Below, in pieces: positions 15,960 to 24,607 of a stretch of 64,000 nucleotides of DNA (position 1 is its first letter; each line of letters opens with the position of its first letter). The stretch lies in contig NZ_CP013949.1 in the NCBI RefSeq assembly GCF_000296215.2, positions 620,001 to 684,000 on the forward strand, read 5' to 3'. This stretch comes from Bradyrhizobium sp. CCGE-LA001 (lineage in GTDB: Bacteria > Pseudomonadota > Alphaproteobacteria > Rhizobiales > Xanthobacteraceae). The notes beneath the pieces are model-generated. The model did no database searches and was not told the origin of the DNA. It saw only the letters and a program-made list of their open reading frames with translations. Both the position numbers and the translations under genes were made by a program.

Positions 15960-17861
15960 ATGACCACCTCCAACTCCAAATTCCGCAACAGCAAGGAAGC
16001 GCCGACCGAGCCGTTCAAGCGCTCGGTCGCCTCGTGTCTCAAGGCGATCGCCAAGGCGCCCGAGCTCGACGTCTCTTTCGCTGCCGAGCGCCCGGGGCTT
16101 GCGCCCGGCAAGGCGCGGCTGCCCGAGCCGGCACGCAAGATGACCAAGCGTGACGCCGCCATCGTGCGTGGCCATGCCGATTCCATCGCTCTCAAGCTCG
16201 CCTGCCACGATCCCAAGGTTCATCGCAAGCTGATGCCCGGCAATCCGCAGGCGCGCGGCGTGTTCGAGGCGGTGGAGCAGGCGAGAGTCGAGGCGATCGG
16301 CGCGCGCCGCATGGCCGGCGTCGCCAAGAATCTCACCGCGATGCTCGACGACCATTTCCACCGCGGCAAGTTCGACGAGATCACCGACCGCGCCGATGCG
16401 CCGCTCGCCGATGCGCTGGCGATGCTGGTGCGCGAGCGCCTGACCGGCATGGCGCCGCCGACGGCCGCCAAGAAGATGGTCGATCTCTGGCGTCCGATCC
16501 TCGAAGACAAGATCGGCAGGCGGCTCGACCGGCTCGACGGCGTGCTCGAGGACCAGACCCGGTTCGGCGATGCCGTGCATGATCTGCTCTCGGCGCTCGA
16601 GCTCGGCGACGAGCGCAACGCCGACACCGAGGACAATGACGAGAACGAGGAGAACCAGGACGGCGACAACGACCAGTCCGGTGCCGAGGGCTCGCCCGAT
16701 TCCGATGCCGCGCAGGAGATGAGCGCCGACCAGGCGCAGGCGACCAGCGAGGAGATGAGCGAGAGCGCGATGGAAAGCGCGCAGGCATCGACCTCCGACA
16801 CCTTCGATGACGGCGAGCTCGGCGACGACGAGACGCCGGGCGAGGCGACGCGTCCGAATTCGCACGGCAAGAACGAGCCGCGCGGGCCGGAATACCACGC
16901 CTTCGCGCCGAAATTCGACGAGATCATCGCCGCCGAAGACCTCTGCGACCATGACGAGCTGGAGCGGCTGCGCGCCTATCTCGACAAGCAGCTCGCGCAT
17001 CTGCAAGGCATCGTCGCGCGCCTGGCCAACCGCCTGCAGCGCCGCCTGATGGCCCAGCAGAACCGCGCCTGGGAGTTCGATCTCGAAGAGGGCATCCTCG
17101 ACCCCGCGCGCCTGTCGCGCGTCGTCACCGATCCCTATCATCCGCTGTCCTTCATGCACGAGAAGGAGGCGACGTTCCGCGACACCGTGGTGACGCTGCT
17201 GCTCGACAATTCCGGCTCGATGCGCGGCCGCCCGATCACGGTCGCGGCGACCTGCGCCGACATTCTGGCGCGCACGCTGGAGCGTTGCGGCGTCAAGGTC
17301 GAGATCCTCGGCTTCACCACGCGCGCCTGGAAGGGCGGGCAATCGCGCGAGGCGTGGCTTGCCGCCGGCAAGCCGGCCAATCCCGGCCGCCTCAACGATC
17401 TCCGCCACATCATCTACAAGTCGGCCGACGCCCCCTGGCGCCGCGCGCGAAAGAATCTCGGGCTGATGATGCGCGAGGGCCTGCTGAAGGAGAACATCGA
17501 CGGCGAGGCGCTGGACTGGGCGCACAAGCGCCTGCTCGGCCGCCCCGAGCAGCGCAAGATCCTGATGATGATCTCGGACGGCGCGCCGGTCGACGATTCC
17601 ACGCTGTCGGTCAATCCCGGCAATTATCTCGAGCGGCATCTGCGCCACATCATCGAGGAGATCGAGACCCGCTCGCCGGTCGAGCTGATCGCGATCGGCA
17701 TCGGCCATGACGTGACGCGCTATTATCGCCGCGCGGTGACGATCGTGGACGCCGAAGAGCTCGGCGGCGCCATCACCGAGAAGCTCGCCGAGCTTTTCAG
17801 CGAGACCAACACGGCGCCCACGCAAGCACCCGGTCGCCCGCGACGCAAATTGCATTCGTGA
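15960..17861 (+). CDS. cobT: Aerobic cobaltochelatase subunit CobT
   Basis: The third subunit of the cobalt chelatase, forming a hexameric complex with CobS. The 633-residue product has an N-terminal region beginning TEPFKRSVASCLKAIA, a long acidic Asp/Glu-rich linker (about 215-300) and a C-terminal von Willebrand A domain with the metal-ion site LLLDNSGSMRG (about 412-422). Length and architecture match the family. Its stop overlaps the GTG start of the next gene by 4 bp (GTGA). Confidence 0.94.
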   Translation: MTTSNSKFRNSKEAPTEPFKRSVASCLKAIAKAPELDVSFAAERPGLAPGKARLPEPARKMTKRDAAIVRGHADSIALKLACHDPKVHRKLMPGNPQARGVFEAVEQARVEAIGARRMAGVAKNLTAMLDDHFHRGKFDEITDRADAPLADALAMLVRERLTGMAPPTAAKKMVDLWRPILEDKIGRRLDRLDGVLEDQTRFGDAVHDLLSALELGDERNADTEDNDENEENQDGDNDQSGAEGSPDSDAAQEMSADQAQATSEEMSESAMESAQASTSDTFDDGELGDDETPGEATRPNSHGKNEPRGPEYHAFAPKFDEIIAAEDLCDHDELERLRAYLDKQLAHLQGIVARLANRLQRRLMAQQNRAWEFDLEEGILDPARLSRVVTDPYHPLSFMHEKEATFRDTVVTLLLDNSGSMRGRPITVAATCADILARTLERCGVKVEILGFTTRAWKGGQSREAWLAAGKPANPGRLNDLRHIIYKSADAPWRRARKNLGLMMREGLLKENIDGEALDWAHKRLLGRPEQRKILMMISDGAPVDDSTLSVNPGNYLERHLRHIIEEIETRSPVELIAIGIGHDVTRYYRRAVTIVDAEELGGAITEKLAELFSETNTAPTQAPGRPRRKLHS

Positions 17862-18961
17862 CCACGCATCGATCCCGCCGCAGCTTCGTCAGCCTCGCGG
17901 CGGCGGGATTCTCCACTCTCGCGTTGCCGCGCCTGGCGCAGGCCCAGGCCCAACTGCAGCCCGCGACCGAGCCGCCGCCGCGCCCGCTCCAGCTCGAGCA
18001 CGCCGTCACCGCGCCCGTCAGCGTCGAGGTCAACGCGCGGACCATTGCCAATTTCGAGCCGCGTGACCGGTCGCGCACGCGTTTCGGCTCGCTGGATTTC
18101 CGCAGCGGCCTGGTGCTGACCTCGCCCTATCGCGGCTTCGGCGGCCTGTCCGGCCTGCGCTTCCTCGACGGCAAGGGCGAGCGCTTCCTCGCCATTTCCG
18201 ACCAAGGCGGCTGGTTCACCGGCACGATCCGCTATTCCGGCCGCGAGATGGTCGGCCTCGCCGACGTCGAGGCCGCGCCGGTGCTGGGCGCGGACGGGCG
18301 GCCGATCACGGAGAAGCGGCTGTGGTACGACACCGAGTCGCTCGCGCGCGACGGCAACCTCCTCTATGTCGGGCTCGAACGCGTCAACCAGATCCTGCGT
18401 TATGATTTCGCCAAGGGCGGCACAAGCGCCCGCGGCGAGTTGATCGCCGTCCCGCCAGCCTTGCGCAAGCTGCCCTACAACAAGGGGCTGGAGGCGATGG
18501 TCGTCGTGCCCAAAGGGCAGGGACAGGGCAAGGGCCAGCCGCTCGCGGGCACGCTGATCGCCTTCTCCGAGCGCGGGCTCGATGCCGACGGCAACCTGCT
18601 CGCCTTCCTGATCGGCGGCGCCACGCCCGGCCAGTTCAGCGTGCGGCGCTCGGAGAATTTCGACATCAGCGACGCCGTGCTGCTGCCTTCGGGCGATCTC
18701 CTCATCCTCGAACGCAAATTCTCCTGGTTCACCGGCGTCAACATCCGCATCCGCGCGATCCCGCTGAAGTCGATCGGGCCAGGCACCGTCGTCGACGGCC
18801 TCACGCTGTTCGCCGCCGATCTCGGCCACGAGATCGACAACATGGAAGGCATCGACGCCCACGTCACGGCCGACGGCGAGACCGTGCTGACGCTGATCTC
18901 CGACGACAATTTCTCGATGCTGCAGCGGACGATCCTGCTGCAATTCACGCTGGTAGAGTAG
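17858..18961 (+). CDS. Esterase-like/phytase-fold exported protein
   Basis: A 367-residue protein with a twin-arginine-type leader (RRSFVSLAAAGF, then ALPRLAQAQAQ), so probably periplasmic. The rest matches the esterase-like activity of phytase family, a beta-propeller group: GFGGLSGLRFLDG, FLAISDQGGWFTG, LVYVGLERV-like strands and DNMEGIDAHVTADGE. The substrate is unknown. The GTG start lies within the cobT stop, implying coupled translation, though no link to cobalamin is known. Confidence 0.82.
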   Translation: MTTHRSRRSFVSLAAAGFSTLALPRLAQAQAQLQPATEPPPRPLQLEHAVTAPVSVEVNARTIANFEPRDRSRTRFGSLDFRSGLVLTSPYRGFGGLSGLRFLDGKGERFLAISDQGGWFTGTIRYSGREMVGLADVEAAPVLGADGRPITEKRLWYDTESLARDGNLLYVGLERVNQILRYDFAKGGTSARGELIAVPPALRKLPYNKGLEAMVVVPKGQGQGKGQPLAGTLIAFSERGLDADGNLLAFLIGGATPGQFSVRRSENFDISDAVLLPSGDLLILERKFSWFTGVNIRIRAIPLKSIGPGTVVDGLTLFAADLGHEIDNMEGIDAHVTADGETVLTLISDDNFSMLQRTILLQFTLVE

Positions 18962-19098
18962 GGGGGCGCTCCCCAGACGCCTGCCGCAATGCATGGCCCC
19001 GCGGTCCCCCATTCCCGCCGCGCAGCTAGCAATCCGCTGCCCGGCGACTACACTTCATGCAACTGCTTCCATTCCTCCTACCTTCCGGAACTCCCCGC

Positions 19099-20211
19099 AT
19101 GTCCGTCCTGTTTTCCCCGATCAAGCTGCGCGGCCTGACGCTACAGAACCGCCTCGTGGTGTCGCCGATGTGCCAATATTCGGCCGATGACGGCGTCGCC
19201 ACCGATTGGCACTTCAGCCACATCAACAATCTCAGCCTGTCGGGCGCGGCGATGTTCTGCATCGAGGCGACGCATGTCGAGGCGATCGGCCGCATCACGC
19301 CGGGCTGCCTCGGGCTCTACAGCGATGCCTGCGAGGCCGCGCTGAAGCCGATCCTGCATTCGGTGCGCAAGCATTCCTCCACGGCGATCGCGATGCAGCT
19401 CGCCCATGCCGGCCGCAAAGCGTCGAGCGCGCGGCCCTGGGACGGCGGGCAGCTGATCCCGGAAGGGCAGGGCGGCTGGCAGACGGTTGGGCCGTCGGCT
19501 GTGCCGCACAAGGAGGGCGAGGCCGCCCCGCTCGCGCTCGATGCCGCGGGCCTGAAGCGCATCCGCGAGGCCTTCGTCGACAGCGCCAAGCGCGCCGCGC
19601 GGCTCGGCATCGACGCCATCGAGGTTCATGGCGCGCACGGCTATCTCCTGCATCAATTCCTGTCGCCGATCTCGAACCGGCGCACCGACGAATATGGCGG
19701 CTCTCTCGAAAACCGCATGCGCTTCCCGCTCGAAGTGTTCGAGGCGGTGCGCGCAGCCTTCCCCGCCGACAAGCCGGTCGGCATGCGGGTGTCGTCGACC
19801 GACTGGGTCGAGGGTGGCTGGGATCTGGCGCAGACGATCGAATTCGCGCGCGCGTTGAAGGCGCGCGGCGTCGACTGGATCGATGCCTCCTCCGGCGGCG
19901 TCTCGCCGTTGCAGAAGATCGCGCTCGGCCCCGGCTATCAGGTGCAGTTCGCAGAAGCCATCAAGCGCGAGACCGGCCTGCCCACCATCGCCGTCGGCCT
20001 CATCACCGAAGGCAAGCACGCCGAGGAGATCGTCGCATCCGGCAAGGCCGACATGGTCGCGCTCGCCCGCGGCATGCTTTACGACCCGCGCTGGGCCTGG
20101 CACGCTGCCGCTGAGCTCGGCGGCGAGGTCGAGGCCCCACCGCAATATTGGCGCTCGCAGCCACAGGCGCAAAAGGCGCTGTTCGGCAAGACCACGTTCG
20201 GGGCACGGTAG
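19099..20211 (+). CDS. NADH:flavin oxidoreductase, Old Yellow Enzyme family (YqjM-like)
   Basis: A 370-residue FMN-dependent ene-reductase of the thermophilic-like class. Visible are the N-terminal PIKLRGLTLQNRLVVSPMCQ with the flavin-modulating Cys, IQL-type barrel strands, the substrate-binding HGAHGYLLHQFLSPISNRR segment, and the FMN-phosphate region near GLITEGKHAEEI and DMVALARGMLYDPRW. ATG 19099 (MSVLFSPI) is the likely start; an ATG at 19057 would add 14 residues of low plausibility. Stand-alone gene. Confidence 0.9.
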   Translation: MSVLFSPIKLRGLTLQNRLVVSPMCQYSADDGVATDWHFSHINNLSLSGAAMFCIEATHVEAIGRITPGCLGLYSDACEAALKPILHSVRKHSSTAIAMQLAHAGRKASSARPWDGGQLIPEGQGGWQTVGPSAVPHKEGEAAPLALDAAGLKRIREAFVDSAKRAARLGIDAIEVHGAHGYLLHQFLSPISNRRTDEYGGSLENRMRFPLEVFEAVRAAFPADKPVGMRVSSTDWVEGGWDLAQTIEFARALKARGVDWIDASSGGVSPLQKIALGPGYQVQFAEAIKRETGLPTIAVGLITEGKHAEEIVASGKADMVALARGMLYDPRWAWHAAAELGGEVEAPPQYWRSQPQAQKALFGKTTFGAR

Positions 20212-20413
20212 CGGGACGTGTGCGGTTGCGGCGCGCATAACGGTCTCGTCACGGGCCCCCGTGCGCAATTGCGCACTAGGCCGGGGACACCGTGTTCGTG
20301 GCGAGCCACGCATTGCGCCGCCACTCCGCTCACGTATCCGTAGAACTCCTCGCCTTCCGCCCTTCGCAAAACTGGCCTAACCTCCGTCCCCTCGAGGCGT
20401 CACGGAGGCCGGC

Positions 20414-20821
20414 ATGCGTTTTGGTGTTCGCAAGACTGCCCATGTGTTCGAGCGCGTCGGCCTTGCGATGGCGGGGGCGGCGTGCGGGTTGTTCGTCGGC
20501 GCCTATGTCGGCTCGGCGATCGCCCCGCTGACGACGCAAGGCTTCCTGCTGGCGATGATGGTGCTCGGCGCGGTCGGCTTCTATCTCGGCATCGACACGC
20601 CGCAGCTGCCCTTCGATGATGCGCACAGCCAGATCGACGCTGCGGAATTCCTGAGCTCGGCCGGCACGCTGTTCGCCACGCTCACCGCGCTCGCTTCCGT
20701 TGCCGTCATCGTGCTCCGCCTCGACCCGCACATGGCCTGGACCTGGCTCGTCCTGCTCGGCTGGATCGCCGGCGTCGCCATGCAGATCGTCGCCGGCGCG
20801 AAAGCGCGGATGCGGAAGTGA
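20414..20821 (+). CDS. Small multi-pass membrane protein, unknown function
   Basis: A 135-residue protein with four hydrophobic stretches (about 17-36, 42-60, 80-101 and 108-128) and a basic C-terminus KARMRK. I do not recognise the family. The start ATG follows a GGAGG-like run. The next feature downstream is a palindromic repeat, after which a PilZ gene converges. Confidence 0.7.
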   Translation: MRFGVRKTAHVFERVGLAMAGAACGLFVGAYVGSAIAPLTTQGFLLAMMVLGAVGFYLGIDTPQLPFDDAHSQIDAAEFLSSAGTLFATLTALASVAVIVLRLDPHMAWTWLVLLGWIAGVAMQIVAGAKARMRK

Positions 20822-20830
20822 CTGTCTCTT

Positions 20831-20981
20831 CCTTCTCCCCTTGTGGGAGAAGGTGGCGCGAAGCGCCGGATGAGGGGTTTGCTTCCGCGAATTCAGCTGT
20901 GAAAGATGAGACTGCGGAGACAAACCCCTCACCCGTCTCGCCGCTCTGCGGCGAGCCACCCTCTCCCACAAGGGGAGAGGG
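20831..20981. repeat. Composite palindromic repeat (CCTTCTCCC-CTTGT family), copy 1
   Basis: Two hairpins, CCTTCTCCC-CTTGT-GGGAGAAGG and CCCTCTCCC-ACAAG-GGGAGAGGG, flank inner pairs such as GCGAAGCGC and GCCGCTCTGCGGC. A second copy in the opposite orientation is at 53940-54086. Both lie between convergent genes. Confidence 0.85.
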
Positions 20982-21006
20982 AAAGTTAGCAAGACCGTTT
21001 CCCCCT

Positions 21007-21258
21007 CTAAAACACCACGCCCACGCGCGTGCCGCGCTTCCAGGCGATGCGGCAGCGCTTCTTGGTGTTGACGTGCAGGAGCTCGAACCGGTCGGGGATG
21101 TTCACCTGGCCGCCGAGATCGACGCAGGCGCCGCCGGGTGAATAGTCGATCAGCGTGCAGTTGATGACGGGCGCGCGCGGGTCCGTGATGATCTTGGCCT
21201 GGCGCGACACCAGCCCGGCGGGCTTCACGCGGGCATATCTGCGCGGGTAGTGCGGCAC
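21007..21258 (-). CDS. PilZ domain protein
   Basis: An 83-residue protein made of one PilZ domain, a c-di-GMP-binding beta barrel. The N-terminal RRYARVKP carries an RxxxR-like pair, and DYSPGGACVDL matches the D/NxSxxG motif, so both halves of the ligand site are present. The end is GTRVGVVF. Stand-alone gene; the pathway it controls cannot be told. Confidence 0.82.
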   Translation of the reverse strand: MPHYPRRYARVKPAGLVSRQAKIITDPRAPVINCTLIDYSPGGACVDLGGQVNIPDRFELLHVNTKKRCRIAWKRGTRVGVVF

Positions 21259-21414
21259 GTCTCCTCCAACGTTTCGCGAGTTTGGAGGCGATGATGGAAC
21301 GGGAGATGATGCGATCCGGCTAAGGCGGGGCGGTGAATTTTAATGAAAAGTGTCGGTGAATGCGGAAAGCGGCGGTAGTGGGGTGCTGTTTTTGCGCGCA
21401 TCTATCTCCCACCG

Positions 21415-21475
21415 AGCAATCCAGAGTGCCTCCTCGGAGGCAGCCTGGATTGCTTCGCTTCGCTCGCAATGACGG
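21415..21475. repeat. Palindromic repeat (AGCAATCCAG family)
   Basis: AGCAATCCAG is matched by CTGGATTGCT, followed by the CTCGCAATGACG tail. A fuller relative is at 50743-50854. Confidence 0.7.
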
Positions 21476-21516
21476 GCGGCGAGAGCGGAGTCCGCCTCAC
21501 GCCCCCCCTCCGCGCC

Positions 21517-21969
21517 TTACCTCACCCGCTCCAGCGAGATGAAGCTGCGGTTGCTGGCTTCATACTGGAACGCGTAGACGTTGGCTTCCTGGCAAGTGTC
21601 GCCGACCGCGGCGCGGCGCTCCAGGTCGCGTGTCTGCGAGAATTTCCGGCCCGTGGCGTCGGCGTCATATCGCACATGGACCTTCGGCGAGGAATTTTCG
21701 TTGGCGTGGTCGTAGCGGTGCGCGATCTTCCACTGATTGCCCGGCGCGAGGAAGCGCGTCTCCCAGCCGCCGTCACCGACCTTGCGCGAATAGGTGATGT
21801 TGGCGCGGGTGTCGTTGCGCAGGCACACCACGCCGTAGTGCTTGTTGTTGGCCGCCTCGGCCGCCGCCGACCACAGCGCGGCGCCAGCGACGCCGAGCGC
21901 GAGGCCCGCGCGGATCATCGTCGAACGAAACGAAGGAAAAGATGCAACGTGAAAAAAGGACTTCGTCAT
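21517..21969 (-). CDS. Secreted protein of unknown function
   Basis: A 150-residue protein with a signal peptide (hydrophobic core LALGVAGAALWSAAAEAA ending at an AEA cleavage box). Met18 (MIRAG) may be the real start. The mature part has two Cys residues (VVCLRNDT and GDTCQEAN) that could form a disulfide in the periplasm, and it ends with an aromatic strand-rich segment. I do not recognise the family. Confidence 0.65.
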   Translation of the reverse strand: MTKSFFHVASFPSFRSTMIRAGLALGVAGAALWSAAAEAANNKHYGVVCLRNDTRANITYSRKVGDGGWETRFLAPGNQWKIAHRYDHANENSSPKVHVRYDADATGRKFSQTRDLERRAAVGDTCQEANVYAFQYEASNRSFISLERVR

Positions 21970-22276
21970 TGGAAAAATCTCCCTGATCGATGCCGCCCTC
22001 CAAGGGCTCGCGCCAGACGATAGGAAGAAGCGGCGCGGATGCGCATGATCCGGATCACAATCTCGGAGCGAGCGGGCCGATCTCTTGCGAGACAGATTGT
22101 CGCGGTGTCATGCGGGGGCGAACTGCTGTCGTCGCGGCACATCCTTCGAGACGCCCGCCTTCGGCGGGCCCTCAGGATGAGGTCGGAATGCGCGGCCGCA
22201 GTTTAAGGCGCTGGCGCCGAGTAGCCTCATGCTGAGGAGCTTGCGAAGCAAGCGTCTCGAAGCACGAGGCGTGCGC
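21970..22276. other. Intergenic region with repeat
   Basis: About 300 bp without a gene upstream of the secreted-protein gene and downstream of the DUF2235 gene. The second half is occupied by the palindromic repeat at 22141-22269. The first part should hold the promoter of the secreted-protein gene; I cannot point to it. Confidence 0.5.
22141..22269. repeat. Palindromic repeat (ATCCTTCGAGACG family)
   Basis: Outer ATCCTTCGAGACG is matched imperfectly by CGTCTCGAAGCACGAGG. Inner hairpins include GCCCGCCTTCGGCGGGC and GCTTGCGAAGCAAGC. Only one copy is in the window. Confidence 0.7.
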
Positions 22277-23620
22277 TCAAACCTCGCCCAGCGTCATCCG
22301 CTCCGCCTCGCTGCCTGGGCCCGCATCCGGCCCCACCGGCATCGGCACGGTCACGTAATCCTTCGGCATGTTCACCGGACGATACTCCGGCTCCACCGCC
22401 ATCCGCTTCACCACGCTCTCATGCACATGCGCGCCGTCGGGGATGAGGCGCGGCTCGGAATCGGGAATGTAGAAGCCGAAATGAACCTTCCGCGCCGGCC
22501 ATTCCCGGTACTTGGCCTTCTTCGGCAAGAACTCCAGCAGCCGCCAGGCCGCCGTCATGGAATCGTGCAGCGTGCCCGTCTTGCCGGTATAGGCGGGCTC
22601 GACATAGTGAAACGGCGAGTTCTTGCGCTGGATGCCCCAGGCAAGCTGCTTCACCGTCGCCGGGTTGAAGTTCAGCCCCGCCTCTTGCGCCTCCGCGATC
22701 ATCCACAGCAGCGGATATTTCGATTGCCCGCTTTCGGCCTCCGGATAGCCGCCGCCGACGTCGCTGTGCACGCCGGCGAACCACACCTGTTGAATGTCCT
22801 GCGGCACCTTCTTCTCATCGGGCACATAGCGGTTACTCCAGAACTCCTGCGGCTCTTCGTACGCCTTCAGGCGGAACATGCAGCGCCGCTCGTCGATCGC
22901 GATCGCCTGCCGGAAGATTTTGATGCTGGGGTTGCGCAGCGTGAAGGCGAGCTCCTCCAGGCTCGGCAGGAAGCCCCGGTCGGCGCGCGGCACGATCACA
23001 CTCGCCACCGTGTCCCACACGCCGACGAAGTGGATGGTCGGCCAGCGCGTCGAGGTGATGCGCGCGAACTGCGCGGCAAGGTCGTATTCGTCCTTCGGCA
23101 GCGGCCCCTGCTCGTCGAATGCGACGTTCTGCAGGTCCTCGGCGTCGTTGCCGCGCCCGGTGCCGGAATATTGCTTGTAGGCGATCAGGCCCGAGCCTGC
23201 GAGGTTGGCCTGCTCCGGCGAGATCAGCCCGATCTTGTGGATCAGCCCCGCCAGCACGCGCACCGTGTAGGCCCCGCGCGAGAAGCCGAACAGGTAGATC
23301 CTGTCGCCGCGCGCGTAATGCTGAACCAGGAAGCAATAGGCCGACAGCACATTGTCATCGAGCCCATAGCCGGTGGCGAGCCCCAGCACCATGTTGATGT
23401 TCGCCTTCCAGCGGTGCCACGTCGACGGCTCCGTCACCGTGCCGACCCCGGGATCGTAGAACACCATCTGCCGCGGCTGCGTCCTGTCCGTCTTGCGCAG
23501 GCAGCGATACAGCTTCAGGACGTTGGAGATGTTCTCCGAGATCTCGTTGCCGGTGCCGTCACAGCAGACGACGAGGTGTTTGGGCTCGGGCTTGCGGTCG
23601 GTGGTGGCTGCGGTCTCCAT
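22277..23620 (-). CDS. DUF2235 alpha/beta-hydrolase (Tle1-like catalytic domain)
   Basis: A 447-residue protein of the DUF2235 group, whose catalytic domain is shared with type VI lipase effectors of the Tle1 class. It starts HLVVCCDGTGNE, has the nucleophile elbow LFGFSRGAYTVR (Ser near 115) and the VGVWDTV strand, and a C-terminal region that reads AGVHSDVGGGYPE. There is no signal peptide, VgrG, PAAR or immunity gene nearby, so an effector role is not supported here; a housekeeping hydrolase is equally possible. Confidence 0.82.
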   Translation of the reverse strand: METAATTDRKPEPKHLVVCCDGTGNEISENISNVLKLYRCLRKTDRTQPRQMVFYDPGVGTVTEPSTWHRWKANINMVLGLATGYGLDDNVLSAYCFLVQHYARGDRIYLFGFSRGAYTVRVLAGLIHKIGLISPEQANLAGSGLIAYKQYSGTGRGNDAEDLQNVAFDEQGPLPKDEYDLAAQFARITSTRWPTIHFVGVWDTVASVIVPRADRGFLPSLEELAFTLRNPSIKIFRQAIAIDERRCMFRLKAYEEPQEFWSNRYVPDEKKVPQDIQQVWFAGVHSDVGGGYPEAESGQSKYPLLWMIAEAQEAGLNFNPATVKQLAWGIQRKNSPFHYVEPAYTGKTGTLHDSMTAAWRLLEFLPKKAKYREWPARKVHFGFYIPDSEPRLIPDGAHVHESVVKRMAVEPEYRPVNMPKDYVTVPMPVGPDAGPGSEAERMTLGEV

Positions 23621-23885
23621 GGGATGCGCCTCCGGGTGATGCTACCCGGGCGAGTATAGCGGAACCCGGTGGCGGCGAGGAGACGAAGTCGGCCCTGGCG
23701 GCATGGTGCCTCATTTGCACATCACCTGTTGACATTAACCACCTGTTAACCATGCCGTCGCCTAATGGGAGCGACTGGGGGTCACCATGTCGGCCCATGT
23801 GACGCGACCGAAATTTCGGCCGGCCGCCTTTCGTTCGCTGAACGGGGTGGCTGTCAGCGTCACGGCTGTCCTACGGAGCAAAGCA

Positions 23886-24431
23886 ATGTTCGGGAAGGAC
23901 GATTTAGTGGACAATCTCAGCCGCGATCTCGATCGCGCACGCCTACGACGCGATGCCCTCGCATCCGAAGCCACGACGCTCGCGGCGCAGATCGCCGAAA
24001 TCGAAGCCCGCCTTGCGGAGGAGAAGAGCAGGCGGGAGCGCGATCGCGTCCTGAACGAGATCGAAGCGATCAAGACGCGAATCAAGCATGCCGCCGGCGC
24101 GTTTGCACCTGTCGTCGATGGTCTCTCCAAGGCGGTCGAGCAGGCCTCGGCCGTCGTGCCCGAGGCGCGCGAGCTCAACAGCTTCCTGGTGTCGGTGGCG
24201 ACCGAGATCGATACCGTGCTCGGGCCCCTGTTGCGCGAGTTGGATCAGCGCGCGGATGCGGTGCGGATCGGACACGCCATGCTGGATCTTCCGAGCCAGG
24301 CCATTGAGCCGCCCATCGAGCCGCCGAAAGAGGCCAACGATCGCATGCTCCGTTTCCCCGCATGGCTGTCTCGCGACAAGGAGACGGACAAGAAGGAAGC
24401 CGCGGACAAACCGCACAGCACGGCAGCATAA
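23886..24431 (+). CDS. Coiled-coil protein, unknown function
   Basis: A 181-residue protein from MFGKDDLVDNL (an ATG at 23787 would add 33 residues of basic sequence). Residues about 8-60 form an Arg/Glu/Ala-rich coiled coil (LDRARLRRDALASEATTLAA, then IAEIEARLAEEKSRRERDR), followed by a helical middle and a charged Lys/Glu tail. No domain is recognised. It converges on ftsZ2. Confidence 0.6.
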   Translation: MFGKDDLVDNLSRDLDRARLRRDALASEATTLAAQIAEIEARLAEEKSRRERDRVLNEIEAIKTRIKHAAGAFAPVVDGLSKAVEQASAVVPEARELNSFLVSVATEIDTVLGPLLRELDQRADAVRIGHAMLDLPSQAIEPPIEPPKEANDRMLRFPAWLSRDKETDKKEAADKPHSTAA

Positions 24432-24460
24432 GCGGCGCTGCGCAGCCTGAAGACGTTTCG

Positions 24461-24545
24461 TCATGGCCGGGCTTGACCCGGCCATCCACGTCTTTCCTGT
24501 TGCCATAGCGAAGACGTGGATGCCCGGCACTGGGACGGGCATGAC
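24461..24545. repeat. Palindromic repeat (TCATGGCCGGGCTTGACC family), copy 1
   Basis: TCATGGCCGGG and CACGTCTT pair with AAGACGTGGATGCCCGG and GGCATGA. It lies between the convergent coiled-coil gene and ftsZ2. Relatives are at 33038-33118 and 58212-58295. Confidence 0.8.
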
Positions 24546-24607
24546 GATTTCGACCAGGCACGCCGGCTTTTGCCGACGACATATTGAGTGAGACGGCTCG
24601 CGCCCGC

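Noticed and set aside
15771..17855. 694-codon minus-strand frame opposite cobT
   Set aside because: Antisense shadow of a GC-rich gene: cobT on the plus strand has full domain support, and the minus product is compositionally biased with no recognisable domain.
22277..23620. Type VI secretion lipase effector
   Set aside because: The domain is shared with Tle1, but no VgrG, PAAR, Hcp or immunity gene is nearby.
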